64,000 nucleotides of DNA from contig JBCBKP010000015.1 of the NCBI GenBank assembly GCA_038521625.1, positions 13,813-77,812 of the forward strand, read 5' to 3'. This DNA is from JBCBKP01 sp038521625. GTDB lineage: Bacteria > Planctomycetota > Phycisphaerae > Phycisphaerales > UBA1924. The number at the start of each line of letters is the position of its first letter. Within the stretch, counting starts at the first letter, position 1. Below the pieces are notes generated by a model. It was not told the origin of the DNA, did no database searches, and saw nothing but the letters and a program-made list of their open reading frames with translations. The translations under genes and the position numbers were made by a program. Positions 54,730-63,506 of this stretch are shown here, piece after piece.

Positions 54730-55551
54730 ATGCGCATCTTCCAGATCGACGCCTTCACCGACCGCATCTTCGGCGGCAACCCTGCCTCGGTCGTCCCGCT
54801 CGAGGTCTGGCCCGAAGACGACCTCCTCCAACGCATCGCGATGGAGAACAACCAGGCCGAGACCGCCTTTCTCATCCCGCGCCCCGGCGCCGATCCCAAC
54901 CAGTACGACTTCCAGATCCGGTGGCTCACGCCGACCGTCGAGGTCGACCTCTGCGGCCACGCCACCCTCGCTGCCGCCCACGCGCTCTGGACCGAGCCGC
55001 TCTACCACGATCAGCCATTTGAGGGCGACGTCCTCAAGCTCTGGTCGCCGCGATCCGGCCACCTGCCCGTCACACGCGACAACGGCCGCTACGTCCTCGA
55101 TTTCCCCCTTCTCGCCGGCGAGCCGATCGAGCCCTCCGGCGAGCTCGTTGCCGCGCTCGGCGGCCTCCGCCCGATCACCGCCCGCGAGGGTCAGGACATC
55201 CTTGCGGTCTTCGAGAACAAGCGCGACGTTCTCGAACTCCGCCCCGACATGGGCGCCCTGGCCGCCATCGAGACACGCTGCGTCGTTGCCACCGCCCCGG
55301 CCACCAGCCACGATTACGTCTGCCGCGTCTTCGGCCCGCGCGTCGGTGTCAACGAGGACCACGCCACCGGCTCCGCACAGTGCCTCGCGGCCCCGTACTG
55401 GGCCGAGCAACTCGGCAAGACCCACCTCACCGCCCACCAGGTCTCGCCCCGAGGCGCAGTCTTCGATCTCAACCTCGCCGAGGGCTCGGACCGGATCCGC
55501 ATCGGCGGGTCGGCGCGGACCTACCTCCGCGGTTCGGTAGAAATCCGGTAG
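54730..55551 (+). CDS. PhzF-family isomerase-like protein
   Basis: 273 residues. Family hallmarks are QIDAFTDRIFGGNPASVVPL at the start, NNQAETAFL with the conserved active-site Glu44, LTPTVEVDLCGHATLAAAHAL, and GVNEDHATGSAQC toward the end, which matches the second half of the diaminopimelate-epimerase-like fold. Members isomerise small substrates such as trans-2,3-dihydro-3-hydroxyanthranilate; no phenazine genes are here, so the substrate is unknown. It is monocistronic, 19 bp after a terminator. Confidence 0.9.
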   Translation: MRIFQIDAFTDRIFGGNPASVVPLEVWPEDDLLQRIAMENNQAETAFLIPRPGADPNQYDFQIRWLTPTVEVDLCGHATLAAAHALWTEPLYHDQPFEGDVLKLWSPRSGHLPVTRDNGRYVLDFPLLAGEPIEPSGELVAALGGLRPITAREGQDILAVFENKRDVLELRPDMGALAAIETRCVVATAPATSHDYVCRVFGPRVGVNEDHATGSAQCLAAPYWAEQLGKTHLTAHQVSPRGAVFDLNLAEGSDRIRIGGSARTYLRGSVEIR

Positions 55552-55689
55552 TCCGCGATCTCTCGAGCCGGCCCTGATCGACCTCGAATCCGGATGCCGG
55601 GCGGCTCTTCGGACGCGGGGCCTGGGGCTCGTCCTGAAGAATGGGCCGCTTCCCTGGCCGATGCCGGATCGCGTTGCATCTTAATCCGC

Positions 55690-55833
55690 ATGATCGCCGA
55701 CATCGTTCAAATCGTCATGATCGGCCTCGGCGCCGCCCTGCCGCTCGGCCTCGCCAAGGATTTCCTGGCCAGCCGCGTCAAGGCGCCCGCCGCCGAGCAG
55801 GCCCGCCCGGCCGTCGCCCACGCCCGCGCCTGA
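55690..55833 (+). CDS. Possible small membrane peptide
   Basis: 47 residues: residues 2-24 (IADIVQIVMIGLGAALPLGLAKD) form a membrane segment and the rest is basic and Ala-rich. No ribosome site is evident before the ATG. It lies between PhzF and the SDR gene and is convergent with the latter. Length and composition are compatible with a real small protein, but support is weak. Confidence 0.3.
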   Translation: MIADIVQIVMIGLGAALPLGLAKDFLASRVKAPAAEQARPAVAHARA

Positions 55834-55843
55834 TCCCCGGACG

Positions 55844-56581
55844 TCAGCCAGGGCTCTGGATGGTGATGGTCGAGCCGTTCGGCTCCGATCGCCGTCGCAA
55901 CGCACAGTCCACGATCACAGCCGCGACCTCGCCCGCCGAGAGCGTCTTCTCTGTCGGCAGCATCGACTCGTCCACGATCGACCGCAGCAGTTCGGTCTCG
56001 ACCGCGCCGGGCGCGACGGTGTACGCCACGATGCCCTCTTCGCCGTGCTCGTTCGCGATCGCCCGCGCCAGCGTGTTCGTCGCCGCCTTCGCGGCGCCGT
56101 AGACACCGAGCCCGACGAACGGATCGAACGACGCGACGCTCGAGACATTGACGATCGATCCGGCCCCGGCCTCGCGCATGATCCGGACCGCCCCGCGCGC
56201 CAGGATCGTCGGGCCCACCGCGTTCACCGCGTAGAGCTGCTCGATCAGCTCGGGCGTCTGGTCCGCGAGCTTCGTCAACGGCGACCAGCCGGCGTTGTTC
56301 ACGAGCACATCAAGGCGGCCCCAGATCTCCTGCGCGCGGTCGCACAGTGTCGCGGTTTTGCCGGCGTCCCCGACGTCGGCCGGCAGCGTCTGCCAGAGCT
56401 CGCCCCGATCGCCGCCGGTCTCCCGTCCCACGCTCATCAGCGGCTCGGTCCGCCGCCCGACCAGAACCACGCGATGGCCCTCGCGCGCCATCCCCAGGGC
56501 GACCTCGCGTCCGATGCCGCTGCCGGCGCCGGTGATCAGAGCGACCGGGCGGTCGCCTCCGCTGCTGCTGTGTTGAGACAC
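55844..56581 (-). CDS. Short-chain dehydrogenase/reductase
   Basis: 245 residues from GTG 56581, chosen because GGAG precedes it; an extension to 56728 looks non-coding. The classical SDR motifs are TGAGSGIG at 17-24 for NAD(P), NNAG near 95, Ser147/148 and YGAAK with Tyr161 and Lys165. AGxPGAVETELL follows. Substrate is not known. It converges on the small ORF at 55690 and is divergent from pyruvate kinase. Confidence 0.9.
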   Translation of the reverse strand: MSQHSSSGGDRPVALITGAGSGIGREVALGMAREGHRVVLVGRRTEPLMSVGRETGGDRGELWQTLPADVGDAGKTATLCDRAQEIWGRLDVLVNNAGWSPLTKLADQTPELIEQLYAVNAVGPTILARGAVRIMREAGAGSIVNVSSVASFDPFVGLGVYGAAKAATNTLARAIANEHGEEGIVAYTVAPGAVETELLRSIVDESMLPTEKTLSAGEVAAVIVDCALRRRSEPNGSTITIQSPG

Positions 56582-56711
56582 GGGCGTGCTCCGAGAATGG
56601 TCGGGTCGATCCGCCGACTTCGCGCGGCCGGGCACAATAGGATCGCGCGCGTACCAGTCAGTGTCGGCGTCCGGTCGGGCGTCCCGTTCAGCCCCCCGGA
56701 GAGCCCGCCGG

Positions 56712-58319
56712 ATGAGCCCGCACCGCAAGCTGCCGTTCCTCGGTCCCAGCGACCACCGCTACCCCGCCCACGCGAAGATCGTCGCGACGCTCGGCCCCGC
56801 CAGCGAGGCGCCGGACATGGTCTCGAAGCTGATCGAGAACGGCGTCAATATCTTCCGCCTCAACTTCTCGCACGGCGATCTCGACGAGCAGCTCGACCGG
56901 CTCCGCACGGTCCGGCGCGTCGCCGACGGTCTCGGACGGCCCATCGCGGTCCTCGGCGACCTCCAGGGCCCGAAGATGCGCGTCGGCCCCGTGCCCGACC
57001 TGGACGGCTCGGGCGGCGTCGAGGTCCGCACCGGCGACGACGTGCTGTTCAAGAAAGGCCAGGGCGACGCCGAGCTGGTCCCGGGCGACGACGATCTCTG
57101 CGCCGTCTTCGGCACGACCTTCAACGCGATCTTCAGCGACGTCGAGCCGGGCCAGCGTGTCCTCGTCAACGACGGCGCGATCCGCATGCTCGCCGTCGAG
57201 CGCAAGCGCGGCGAGGAGCTCCGCTGCCGCGTCACCCACGGCGGCAAGGTCACCTCGAACAAGGGCATCAATCTGCCCGAGAGCGATCTGAGCGTCCCGG
57301 CGATCACCGAACGCGACTGGACCTGCGTCGAGTGGGGCGTCCGGCACGGCGTGGACTTCTTCGCGCTCTCGTTCGTCCGCACGCCCGACGAGATCCTCAC
57401 GCTGAAGCGCCGGCTCAGAGAGCTCTGCGCCGAGCTGCACTGCGACATCAAGGACCCGTTCGCGCACGACATCCCGGTCGTCGCCAAGATCGAGAAGCCG
57501 CAGGCGCTGGTCAACCTCGAGGCCATCGTCGAGGTCGTCGACGGCATCATGGTCGCCCGCGGCGATCTCGGCGTCGAGATGGAGGTCCACCAGGTCCCCG
57601 TCGCCCAGAAGCACATCGTCGAGATGTGCGCCGAGCACGGCCGCCCGTGCATCGTCGCGACGCAGATGCTCGAGACGATGATCGAGGAGCCGGCGCCCAC
57701 CCGCGCCGAGGCCAGCGACGTCGCCAACGCCATCTTCGACGGCGCCGACGCGGTCATGCTCAGCGGCGAGACCGCCGTCGGCAAGCACCCCGACCTCGTC
57801 GTCGAGACCATGGCCCGCATCGTCCGGTCCGCCGAGGACTGGATCGACCACCAGCCCCACGAGCCGACTGCGCCGTCGAAGCTGACCGAGTACCCCTTCC
57901 GATCGGCCGCGCTCGCCGCCGGCGCCTGGCACATCACCAAGCGCGTCGCCGCCAAGCTCTGCGTCGTCTGGAGCCAGTCCGGCGGCATGGCCCGGTACCT
58001 CTCGCAGCACGACTTCCGCGTCCCGGTCGTCGCCTTCACCTCATCCGACCTCGCCGCCCGCCGCATGGCCCTCTTCGGCGGCGTCACCCCGATCCGGGTC
58101 GATCCGCCCGGCGACGCCAGCCTCGCCGCCTGGACCGACCAGGTCGAGGAGCTCATCATCGCCCGCGGCTGGGTCGAGGAGGGCGACCCCGTCGTCCTCT
58201 GCGCCGGCAAGCCGCTCGGCTCGATCAAGGCCCAGGACATCCTCGCGATCCTCCGCGTCGGCGATTCCAACTCGGGCTTCCGCGGCCACGACGACGAGCC
58301 CGACCCGCGCATGCGATAA
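56712..58319 (+). CDS. pyk: Pyruvate kinase
   Basis: 535 residues. Hallmarks are KIVATLGPAS at the start, NIFRLNFSHG, LGDLQGPKMRVG, KIEKPQAL (catalytic lysine region), MVARGDLGVEM and IVATQMLETMI with SDVANAIFDGADAVMLSGETA. It makes ATP and pyruvate from phosphoenolpyruvate. The C-terminal domain is present (VVWSQSGGMARYLSQHDF). It is longer than the usual 470-500 residues through the B domain and the tail. ATG 56712 follows GGAG. Confidence 0.96.
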   Translation: MSPHRKLPFLGPSDHRYPAHAKIVATLGPASEAPDMVSKLIENGVNIFRLNFSHGDLDEQLDRLRTVRRVADGLGRPIAVLGDLQGPKMRVGPVPDLDGSGGVEVRTGDDVLFKKGQGDAELVPGDDDLCAVFGTTFNAIFSDVEPGQRVLVNDGAIRMLAVERKRGEELRCRVTHGGKVTSNKGINLPESDLSVPAITERDWTCVEWGVRHGVDFFALSFVRTPDEILTLKRRLRELCAELHCDIKDPFAHDIPVVAKIEKPQALVNLEAIVEVVDGIMVARGDLGVEMEVHQVPVAQKHIVEMCAEHGRPCIVATQMLETMIEEPAPTRAEASDVANAIFDGADAVMLSGETAVGKHPDLVVETMARIVRSAEDWIDHQPHEPTAPSKLTEYPFRSAALAAGAWHITKRVAAKLCVVWSQSGGMARYLSQHDFRVPVVAFTSSDLAARRMALFGGVTPIRVDPPGDASLAAWTDQVEELIIARGWVEEGDPVVLCAGKPLGSIKAQDILAILRVGDSNSGFRGHDDEPDPRMR

Positions 58320-58442
58320 GCGATCGCGGGACCGTCCGACCACGCTTTCATGCCCGGCTGAAACTTCGCGGGCTGTCTCCGTGCGCCGAATCGGCGCGTC
58401 GCGGAGCGCCGAAACCCGGCGCAACGCACAGGAGACCGCGCC

Positions 58443-59102
58443 TTGGGACGTCGCATGATGCTGATCGCCGGCTCGCTCGCCGTGCTCGCAATCACCACCG
58501 GGCTCGCCGTCCGCAGCGACGTGCTCGGATCGCACGACGCCGGCGCCAAGCCGGACTCGAAGCCCGTTGACGTGTACGAGCGCGGCGAGGGTCCGATCTT
58601 CTGGGAGATCGACGCCGACGACCTCAACGGCGACGTGTACTCCTTCCCCGGCGACCTCGAGGGCCGCCCGACGCTCGCGCTCGTCGCCTTCCGCCAGCTG
58701 CACCAGATCGAGGTGAACACCTGGCTCGAGTACCTGGGCCGCTTCGAGGCCGCGGCGCCCGAGCTGCGCGTCGTCGAGTTCCCGACCGTCGCCGGCGTGT
58801 GGAAGCTGGCCAAGGGTTGGATCGATGACGGCATGCGCAGCGGCATCAAGTCGCGCGACGCCCGCGCCCGCACCATCACGCTGTTTACCAACGTCGGCCG
58901 CTTCCGCCGCCACCTCGGCATCGACTCGCGCGAGCGCCCGACCTATCTGCTTCTCGACAAGGATGCCCGCGTCGTCGCCCGCTGGGTCGGACCCGCCGAC
59001 GACGAGACGATCTCGAGCGTCCTCGAGATGGCCCGCCCGCTGATTAAGGAGATGGGGGCCTCCGACACCGAGCCGGAGGCCGCCCGGGCCGCGTCCGACT
59101 GA
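58443..59102 (+). CDS. Membrane-anchored thioredoxin-fold-like protein lacking CxxC
   Basis: 219 residues. A TTG start at 58443 follows GGAG; ATG 58455 is the alternative. One N-terminal membrane or signal segment (MLIAGSLAVLAITTGLAV) is followed by a domain with VYSFPGDLEGRPTLALVAFRQLHQIEVNTWLEYLGRFEAAAPELRVVEFPTV and PTYLLLDKDARVVARWVGP, which resembles a thioredoxin/TlpA or ATP10-like fold. There is no CxxC, and no cysteine at all. Function not known. It is 25 bp upstream of thiG. Confidence 0.65.
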   Translation: MGRRMMLIAGSLAVLAITTGLAVRSDVLGSHDAGAKPDSKPVDVYERGEGPIFWEIDADDLNGDVYSFPGDLEGRPTLALVAFRQLHQIEVNTWLEYLGRFEAAAPELRVVEFPTVAGVWKLAKGWIDDGMRSGIKSRDARARTITLFTNVGRFRRHLGIDSRERPTYLLLDKDARVVARWVGPADDETISSVLEMARPLIKEMGASDTEPEAARAASD

Positions 59103-59126
59103 CCGCCCCGCGGCATACGCTGCCGC

Positions 59127-60005
59127 ATGAGCACCGAGTCGATCGCCGAGACCAAGCCGACCCAGACGACCACGCCCGAGCCGGGCCTCGAGCCGCTGGC
59201 CCTCGCCGGCCAGAGCTTCAACAGCCGCCTGCTCGTCGGCACCGGTAAGTACGCCACCTACGACCTCATGCAGCGGGCGCTCGACGCCTCCGGAAGCGAG
59301 ATCGTCACCGTCGCGGTCCGGCGCGAGCGCCTCGTCAACGAGAAGGGCGAGAGCCTGCTCGATTACATCGACACCGCCCGCTACACCATCCTGCCCAACA
59401 CCGCCGGCTGCTTCGACGCCGAGGACGCCGTCCGCGTCGCCCGCCTCGGGCGCGAGCTGCTCGACCAGCTCGACAACCCCGGCAAGGACTGGGTCAAGCT
59501 CGAAGTCCTCGGCGACAAGAAGACACTCCTGCCCGATCCCGTCGGCACCATCGAGGCGACCAAGACGCTCGTCGCCGACGGTTTCAAGGTCCTCGTCTAC
59601 ACCTCCGACGACCCGATCAGCGCCCAGAGGATCAAGGACGCGGGTGCCGCGGCCGTGATGCCCGCCGGCAGCCCGATCGGCTCGGGCCAGGGCGTGCTCA
59701 ACCCCAACAACATCGTTCTGTGCCTCGAGCTGCTCAAGCAGGGCGACGCGGAGTACCCCGTCATCGTTGATGCCGGCGTCGGCGGCGCCAGCGATGTCTC
59801 GACCGCGATGGAGCTTGGCGCGGACGGCGTCCTGCTCAACACCGCAGTCGCCCACGCCAAGGACCCGGTCATGATGGCCTGCGCCATGCGCAAGGCGACC
59901 GAGGCCGGCCGCCAGAGCTACCTCGCCGGGCGGATCGACAAGAAGCTGTACGCCACCGCCAGCAGCCCGATGGAGGGCGCCATCAGCTACATCCCCGGCG
60001 AGTGA
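59127..60005 (+). CDS. thiG: Thiazole synthase
   Basis: 292 residues, about 25 more than usual owing to a polar N-terminal tail (STESIAETKPTQTTTPEPG). The barrel is complete: FNSRLLVGTGKYATYDLM, SEIVTVAVRR, WVKLEVLGD with the Schiff-base lysine, LPDPVGTIEATKTLVADGFKVLVYTSDD, PAGSPIGSGQGV and VDAGVGGASD. It forms the thiamine thiazole ring using ThiS thiocarboxylate, a glycine- or tyrosine-derived imine and deoxyxylulose phosphate. ThiS is encoded 3.3 kb downstream, on the far side of the lptD-like gene. Confidence 0.95.
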   Translation: MSTESIAETKPTQTTTPEPGLEPLALAGQSFNSRLLVGTGKYATYDLMQRALDASGSEIVTVAVRRERLVNEKGESLLDYIDTARYTILPNTAGCFDAEDAVRVARLGRELLDQLDNPGKDWVKLEVLGDKKTLLPDPVGTIEATKTLVADGFKVLVYTSDDPISAQRIKDAGAAAVMPAGSPIGSGQGVLNPNNIVLCLELLKQGDAEYPVIVDAGVGGASDVSTAMELGADGVLLNTAVAHAKDPVMMACAMRKATEAGRQSYLAGRIDKKLYATASSPMEGAISYIPGE

Positions 60006-60119
60006 GCTCCGGCACCGGCCGACAAGTTGTGACCCCCGCGCCGTTCCCGTAGTCTCCCTGATCGTGTCGGGCGTCCCACGGAGGGGTCGTTCGGGCGACG
60101 CTTGGGGAGCCGAAGGACC

Positions 60120-63100
60120 GTGATCCGCCGCGCGAGACTGTCGCCCACCCTCCTGGCGCTCGTCCCCGCGCTCGCCCTCGGCCTCGTCCTCATCCAGGCC
60201 CCGGCGCCGGCCGCCGCGCAAGACGCCCAGACCGATGCCGCGGCCCCCGATGCCCCCTCCGATGCCCCATTAGACGGTCGCACCTTCGCAGGCGTCCGCC
60301 TGCCCGTCGAGCCCGTCCCGGGCGAGATCGATCTCGCCGCGCAGCGCGCCTGGACCTGGTCCGCGCAGCCCGACGGGGGCGGCCCGGGCACGACCCGGAT
60401 CCAGCTCGACAACCGCGTCCAGATCCGCCTGGGCGACTACGACCTGCGCGCCGATCGGGCCGCCGTCTGGTTGCAGCCGATCGGCGTCGGCGCCGGCGGC
60501 GCCAACACCGTCGCCTATCAGGTCTACGCCCTGCTCGAGAACGCCCGCACGGTCGACGGCGCCGCGATCTCGGTTCGCTCGGAGCTGCTCCCCGTCGAGG
60601 CCGTGATGCTCACCGCCGAGCCGGTCCGACTGCTCGCCGACCTCCGCCTCGACGGCCCGCCGGACGAGCGCGAGGCCGCGCGGTTCAACCGGCGCGCCCA
60701 GGAAGAACTCTCGATGCGCCTGCGCCGCCTCAGCGGCCTCGAGCCGATGGAGCTAAACGGCGAGCCCGACCCCTTCGCGACCGACCCGTTCGATCCCACC
60801 CGGCGCGTCCAGCCGCGAACGCCCGCGCTGCCCAACGAGCCCCGCCCCGAGCCCCCGAGCGATGCCGCCGGCCCGGCGGCCGACGACCCCGCGCCGAGGA
60901 TCTTCCGCGCCGGCGGCGTCTTCTACTTCAGCGCCGGTGACCGCGTCGCGGCCGAGCCGGGACGCGACGAGCGCGGCGAGCCCGAGACCGCGGTCATCCT
61001 CTCCGGCGGCGTGAACGTTCAGTACGAGAGCGACAGCGGCTCGCTCGAGATGCGCGCCGAACGCGCCGTCGTCTTCCTCCGCGGCGAGGTCGGGCCGGCT
61101 TCGCTCGCCGGGCTGACCCAGGACGACGTCTCCGGGCTCTACCTCGAGGGCGGCGTCTACGCCTCCGACGGCTCGTACACGCTCCGCGCCCCGCGGGTGT
61201 TCTATGACGTCAACGCCGACCGCGCCATCGTGCTCGACGCGGTCTTCCAGACCTTCAGCCCGCAGCTCCAGGCGCCGGTCTACGTCCGCGCCAAGGCGCT
61301 CAAGCAAGAGTCCGCCGACCAGTTCACCGCCGACAAGGCGACCGTCGCCAACACCGCCTTCTTCCGACCGCACCTGGCGCTCGGCGCGACCGATGTCACC
61401 GTCACCCGGCGCGTCAACCGCTTCGGCGAGGAACGGCCCTTCGTGGACGCGCGGAACATCACCCTCCGCGGCGGCGGCACGCCGTTCTTCTGGCTGCCGT
61501 TCTACCGCGGCGACCCCGAGCGGTTCCCCCTCCGCGCGGTCGGCTTCAGCACCTCGAACCGCACCGGGCCCGCGATCACGAGCTCCTGGGATCTGTTCAA
61601 CCTCTTCGGGCGCGCCGGGCCCGACAACGTCGAGGCGCTGGTCGATATCGACTACTACTTCGAGCGCGGCGCCGGCGTCGGCACGCGGTGGGCCTGGCGC
61701 GACGACCGCGTCAACGGCTCGCTGCTCGCCTACACGCTGCCGCAGGACGACGGCACCGACCTGTTCCGCAGCGGCGAGGAGGTCGAACGCGACGGCGAGT
61801 TCCGCGGCATCGCCCTGCTCCAGCACAAGTGGGATTTCGCGCCCGCGTGGTCGCTCATCGCCGAGGGCTCGCTTATCTCCGACGAGGCCCTGCTCCAGGC
61901 CCTCTACCCCGACCTCGGCTCGACCTCCAACGAGATCACCAGCCGGCTCTTGCTGCGGCGCATCGGCGACGACACCGTCTTCGAGGCCGGCGTGCAGGCG
62001 GCGACCACCGACTTCGTCCCGACCGAGGCGCTGCTCCAGTCCAGCGGCTACCAGGTCGACCGCCTGCCGACGATCGGCGTGTACGGCTTCGCCCAGGACG
62101 TGCTCGAGTCGGTCGAGCCCGGCCTGCTGACCCACACCTGGGACGCCAACTACTCGGCGCTGCGCCTGCGTTTCACCGAGGTCGCCCTCCGCGACGTCGG
62201 CCTGACCGAGGACAGCCGCTCGCGGCGCGGCTTCGGCCTGACGCCCGACGACACCCTCGCCGAACGCGATCGGGCGCTCGGCCTCGACGAGAGCCTGGTC
62301 CACCGCTTCGACTCGCGCCACGAGCTCGCCGCCACGTTCGGCCTCGGCCCGATCAAGATCAACCCCTTCGTCGTCGGCCGGCTCACGCTCTACGACGACT
62401 CGTTCGACGAGTTCAGCGAGCAGGAGGCCGACAACCTCCGCCTCTGGGGCGCCGCCGGCGTCCGCGTCTCGACCCAGCTCCAACGCGTCGACAACTCGAT
62501 CGAGTCGCGCACCTTCGACCTGCACCGCATGCGGCACATCATCGAGCCGAGCGTCACGCTCTGGACCGCCGACACCACCGTCGACAGCGAGGACCTGCCG
62601 CTCTACGACACCGAGGTCGAGTCCCTGCTCGACGGCTCCATGATCCGCATCGGCCTCGATCAGACCTGGCAGACCAAGCGCGGCGGTCCCGGACGCTGGC
62701 GCGACGTCGACGTCTTCACGCTTGACTTCGAGCTGGTCGAGACCTCCGACGACGTCGGCGTCGAGGACGGCACGACCATCGGCCGCTTCTTCGGCGCCCG
62801 GCCCGAGCTCAGCGCGCCCGAGGACTTCTTCCGCCTCAGCGGCACCTGGCAGGTCACCGAGGCCGTCTCCCTCGGCGCCGAGACCATCTACGACACCGAC
62901 CGAAACGCCCAGGATCGCACCAGCGTCGGCGTCCTGCTCGACCACGGCGGCGGGCTGGCGACCACCAGCGAGCTCCGCTTCCTCGACAACCAGGACGTGA
63001 CGTTCTGGTCCGCCAGCGCGATCTACGAGCCGACCGACAAGTGGACGATCGAGGCCAGCACGCGGTACGACTTCGACCAGGCGGACTTCGCCGTCTTCCG

Positions 63101-63281
63101 GGCCACCTTCCTCCGCGCCTTCCCCGACGGCGTGCTGGGCGTCACGTTCGCCTTCGACAACATCCAGGACGAGACCAGCTTCGGATTCGTCATCCGGCCC
63201 GGGAACGTCGGGCGGTTCCTCAGCGGCGGCGGGCCCGCCGCCCGCGCCGGATCCTCCGGCGGCGGTGTCTTCGGCGGCTGA
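60120..63281 (+). CDS. lptD: LptD/OstA-like outer-membrane LPS assembly protein
   Basis: 1,053 residues from GTG 60120, which follows GAAGGA and gives a signal peptide (LLALVPALALGLVLIQAPAPAAAA). A 300-residue variable Pro/Ala-rich part is followed by the OstA-type repeats (AGGVFYFSAGDRVA; GGVNVQYESDSGSLEMRAERAVVF; GVYASDGSYTLRAPRVFYDV). The LptD barrel begins near 450 with GGTPFFWLPFYRGDP and continues in alternating aromatic strands to the end (FLSGGGPAARAGSSGGGVFGG tail). The role is inserting lipopolysaccharide in the outer membrane. A TTG at 60102 is an alternative start. The gene is 21 bp before thiS. Confidence 0.83.
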   Translation: MIRRARLSPTLLALVPALALGLVLIQAPAPAAAQDAQTDAAAPDAPSDAPLDGRTFAGVRLPVEPVPGEIDLAAQRAWTWSAQPDGGGPGTTRIQLDNRVQIRLGDYDLRADRAAVWLQPIGVGAGGANTVAYQVYALLENARTVDGAAISVRSELLPVEAVMLTAEPVRLLADLRLDGPPDEREAARFNRRAQEELSMRLRRLSGLEPMELNGEPDPFATDPFDPTRRVQPRTPALPNEPRPEPPSDAAGPAADDPAPRIFRAGGVFYFSAGDRVAAEPGRDERGEPETAVILSGGVNVQYESDSGSLEMRAERAVVFLRGEVGPASLAGLTQDDVSGLYLEGGVYASDGSYTLRAPRVFYDVNADRAIVLDAVFQTFSPQLQAPVYVRAKALKQESADQFTADKATVANTAFFRPHLALGATDVTVTRRVNRFGEERPFVDARNITLRGGGTPFFWLPFYRGDPERFPLRAVGFSTSNRTGPAITSSWDLFNLFGRAGPDNVEALVDIDYYFERGAGVGTRWAWRDDRVNGSLLAYTLPQDDGTDLFRSGEEVERDGEFRGIALLQHKWDFAPAWSLIAEGSLISDEALLQALYPDLGSTSNEITSRLLLRRIGDDTVFEAGVQAATTDFVPTEALLQSSGYQVDRLPTIGVYGFAQDVLESVEPGLLTHTWDANYSALRLRFTEVALRDVGLTEDSRSRRGFGLTPDDTLAERDRALGLDESLVHRFDSRHELAATFGLGPIKINPFVVGRLTLYDDSFDEFSEQEADNLRLWGAAGVRVSTQLQRVDNSIESRTFDLHRMRHIIEPSVTLWTADTTVDSEDLPLYDTEVESLLDGSMIRIGLDQTWQTKRGGPGRWRDVDVFTLDFELVETSDDVGVEDGTTIGRFFGARPELSAPEDFFRLSGTWQVTEAVSLGAETIYDTDRNAQDRTSVGVLLDHGGGLATTSELRFLDNQDVTFWSASAIYEPTDKWTIEASTRYDFDQADFAVFRATFLRAFPDGVLGVTFAFDNIQDETSFGFVIRPGNVGRFLSGGGPAARAGSSGGGVFGG

Positions 63282-63302
63282 ACGCGGCTCGTATCATCGG
63301 CC

Positions 63303-63503
63303 ATGCGAATCACCGTCAACGGAGAGGCCCGGGAACTCGCCGACGGCACCACCGTCTCGGCACTCATCGAGCAGATGGGCCTGGCCGAGTCCATCTGCGC
63401 CGCCGAGGTCAACAAGTCGGTCGTCCGGCGCGACGCCCGCGATGCCCACCAGCTCGCCGAGGGTGACGCTGTCGAGATCGTGACCCTCGTCGGCGGGGGC
63501 TGA
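63303..63503 (+). CDS. thiS: Sulfur carrier protein ThiS
   Basis: 66 residues with the ubiquitin-like beta-grasp fold and the C-terminal TLVGGG, ending in the diglycine that is adenylated and thiocarboxylated. NGEARELADGTTVSALIEQMGL and AAEVNKSVVRRD fit ThiS. It passes sulfur to ThiG. It lies 3 bp before the cinA start and 21 bp after lptD, so it is probably co-transcribed with both rather than directly beside thiG. Confidence 0.92.
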   Translation: MRITVNGEARELADGTTVSALIEQMGLAESICAAEVNKSVVRRDARDAHQLAEGDAVEIVTLVGGG

Positions 63504-63506
63504 CCG

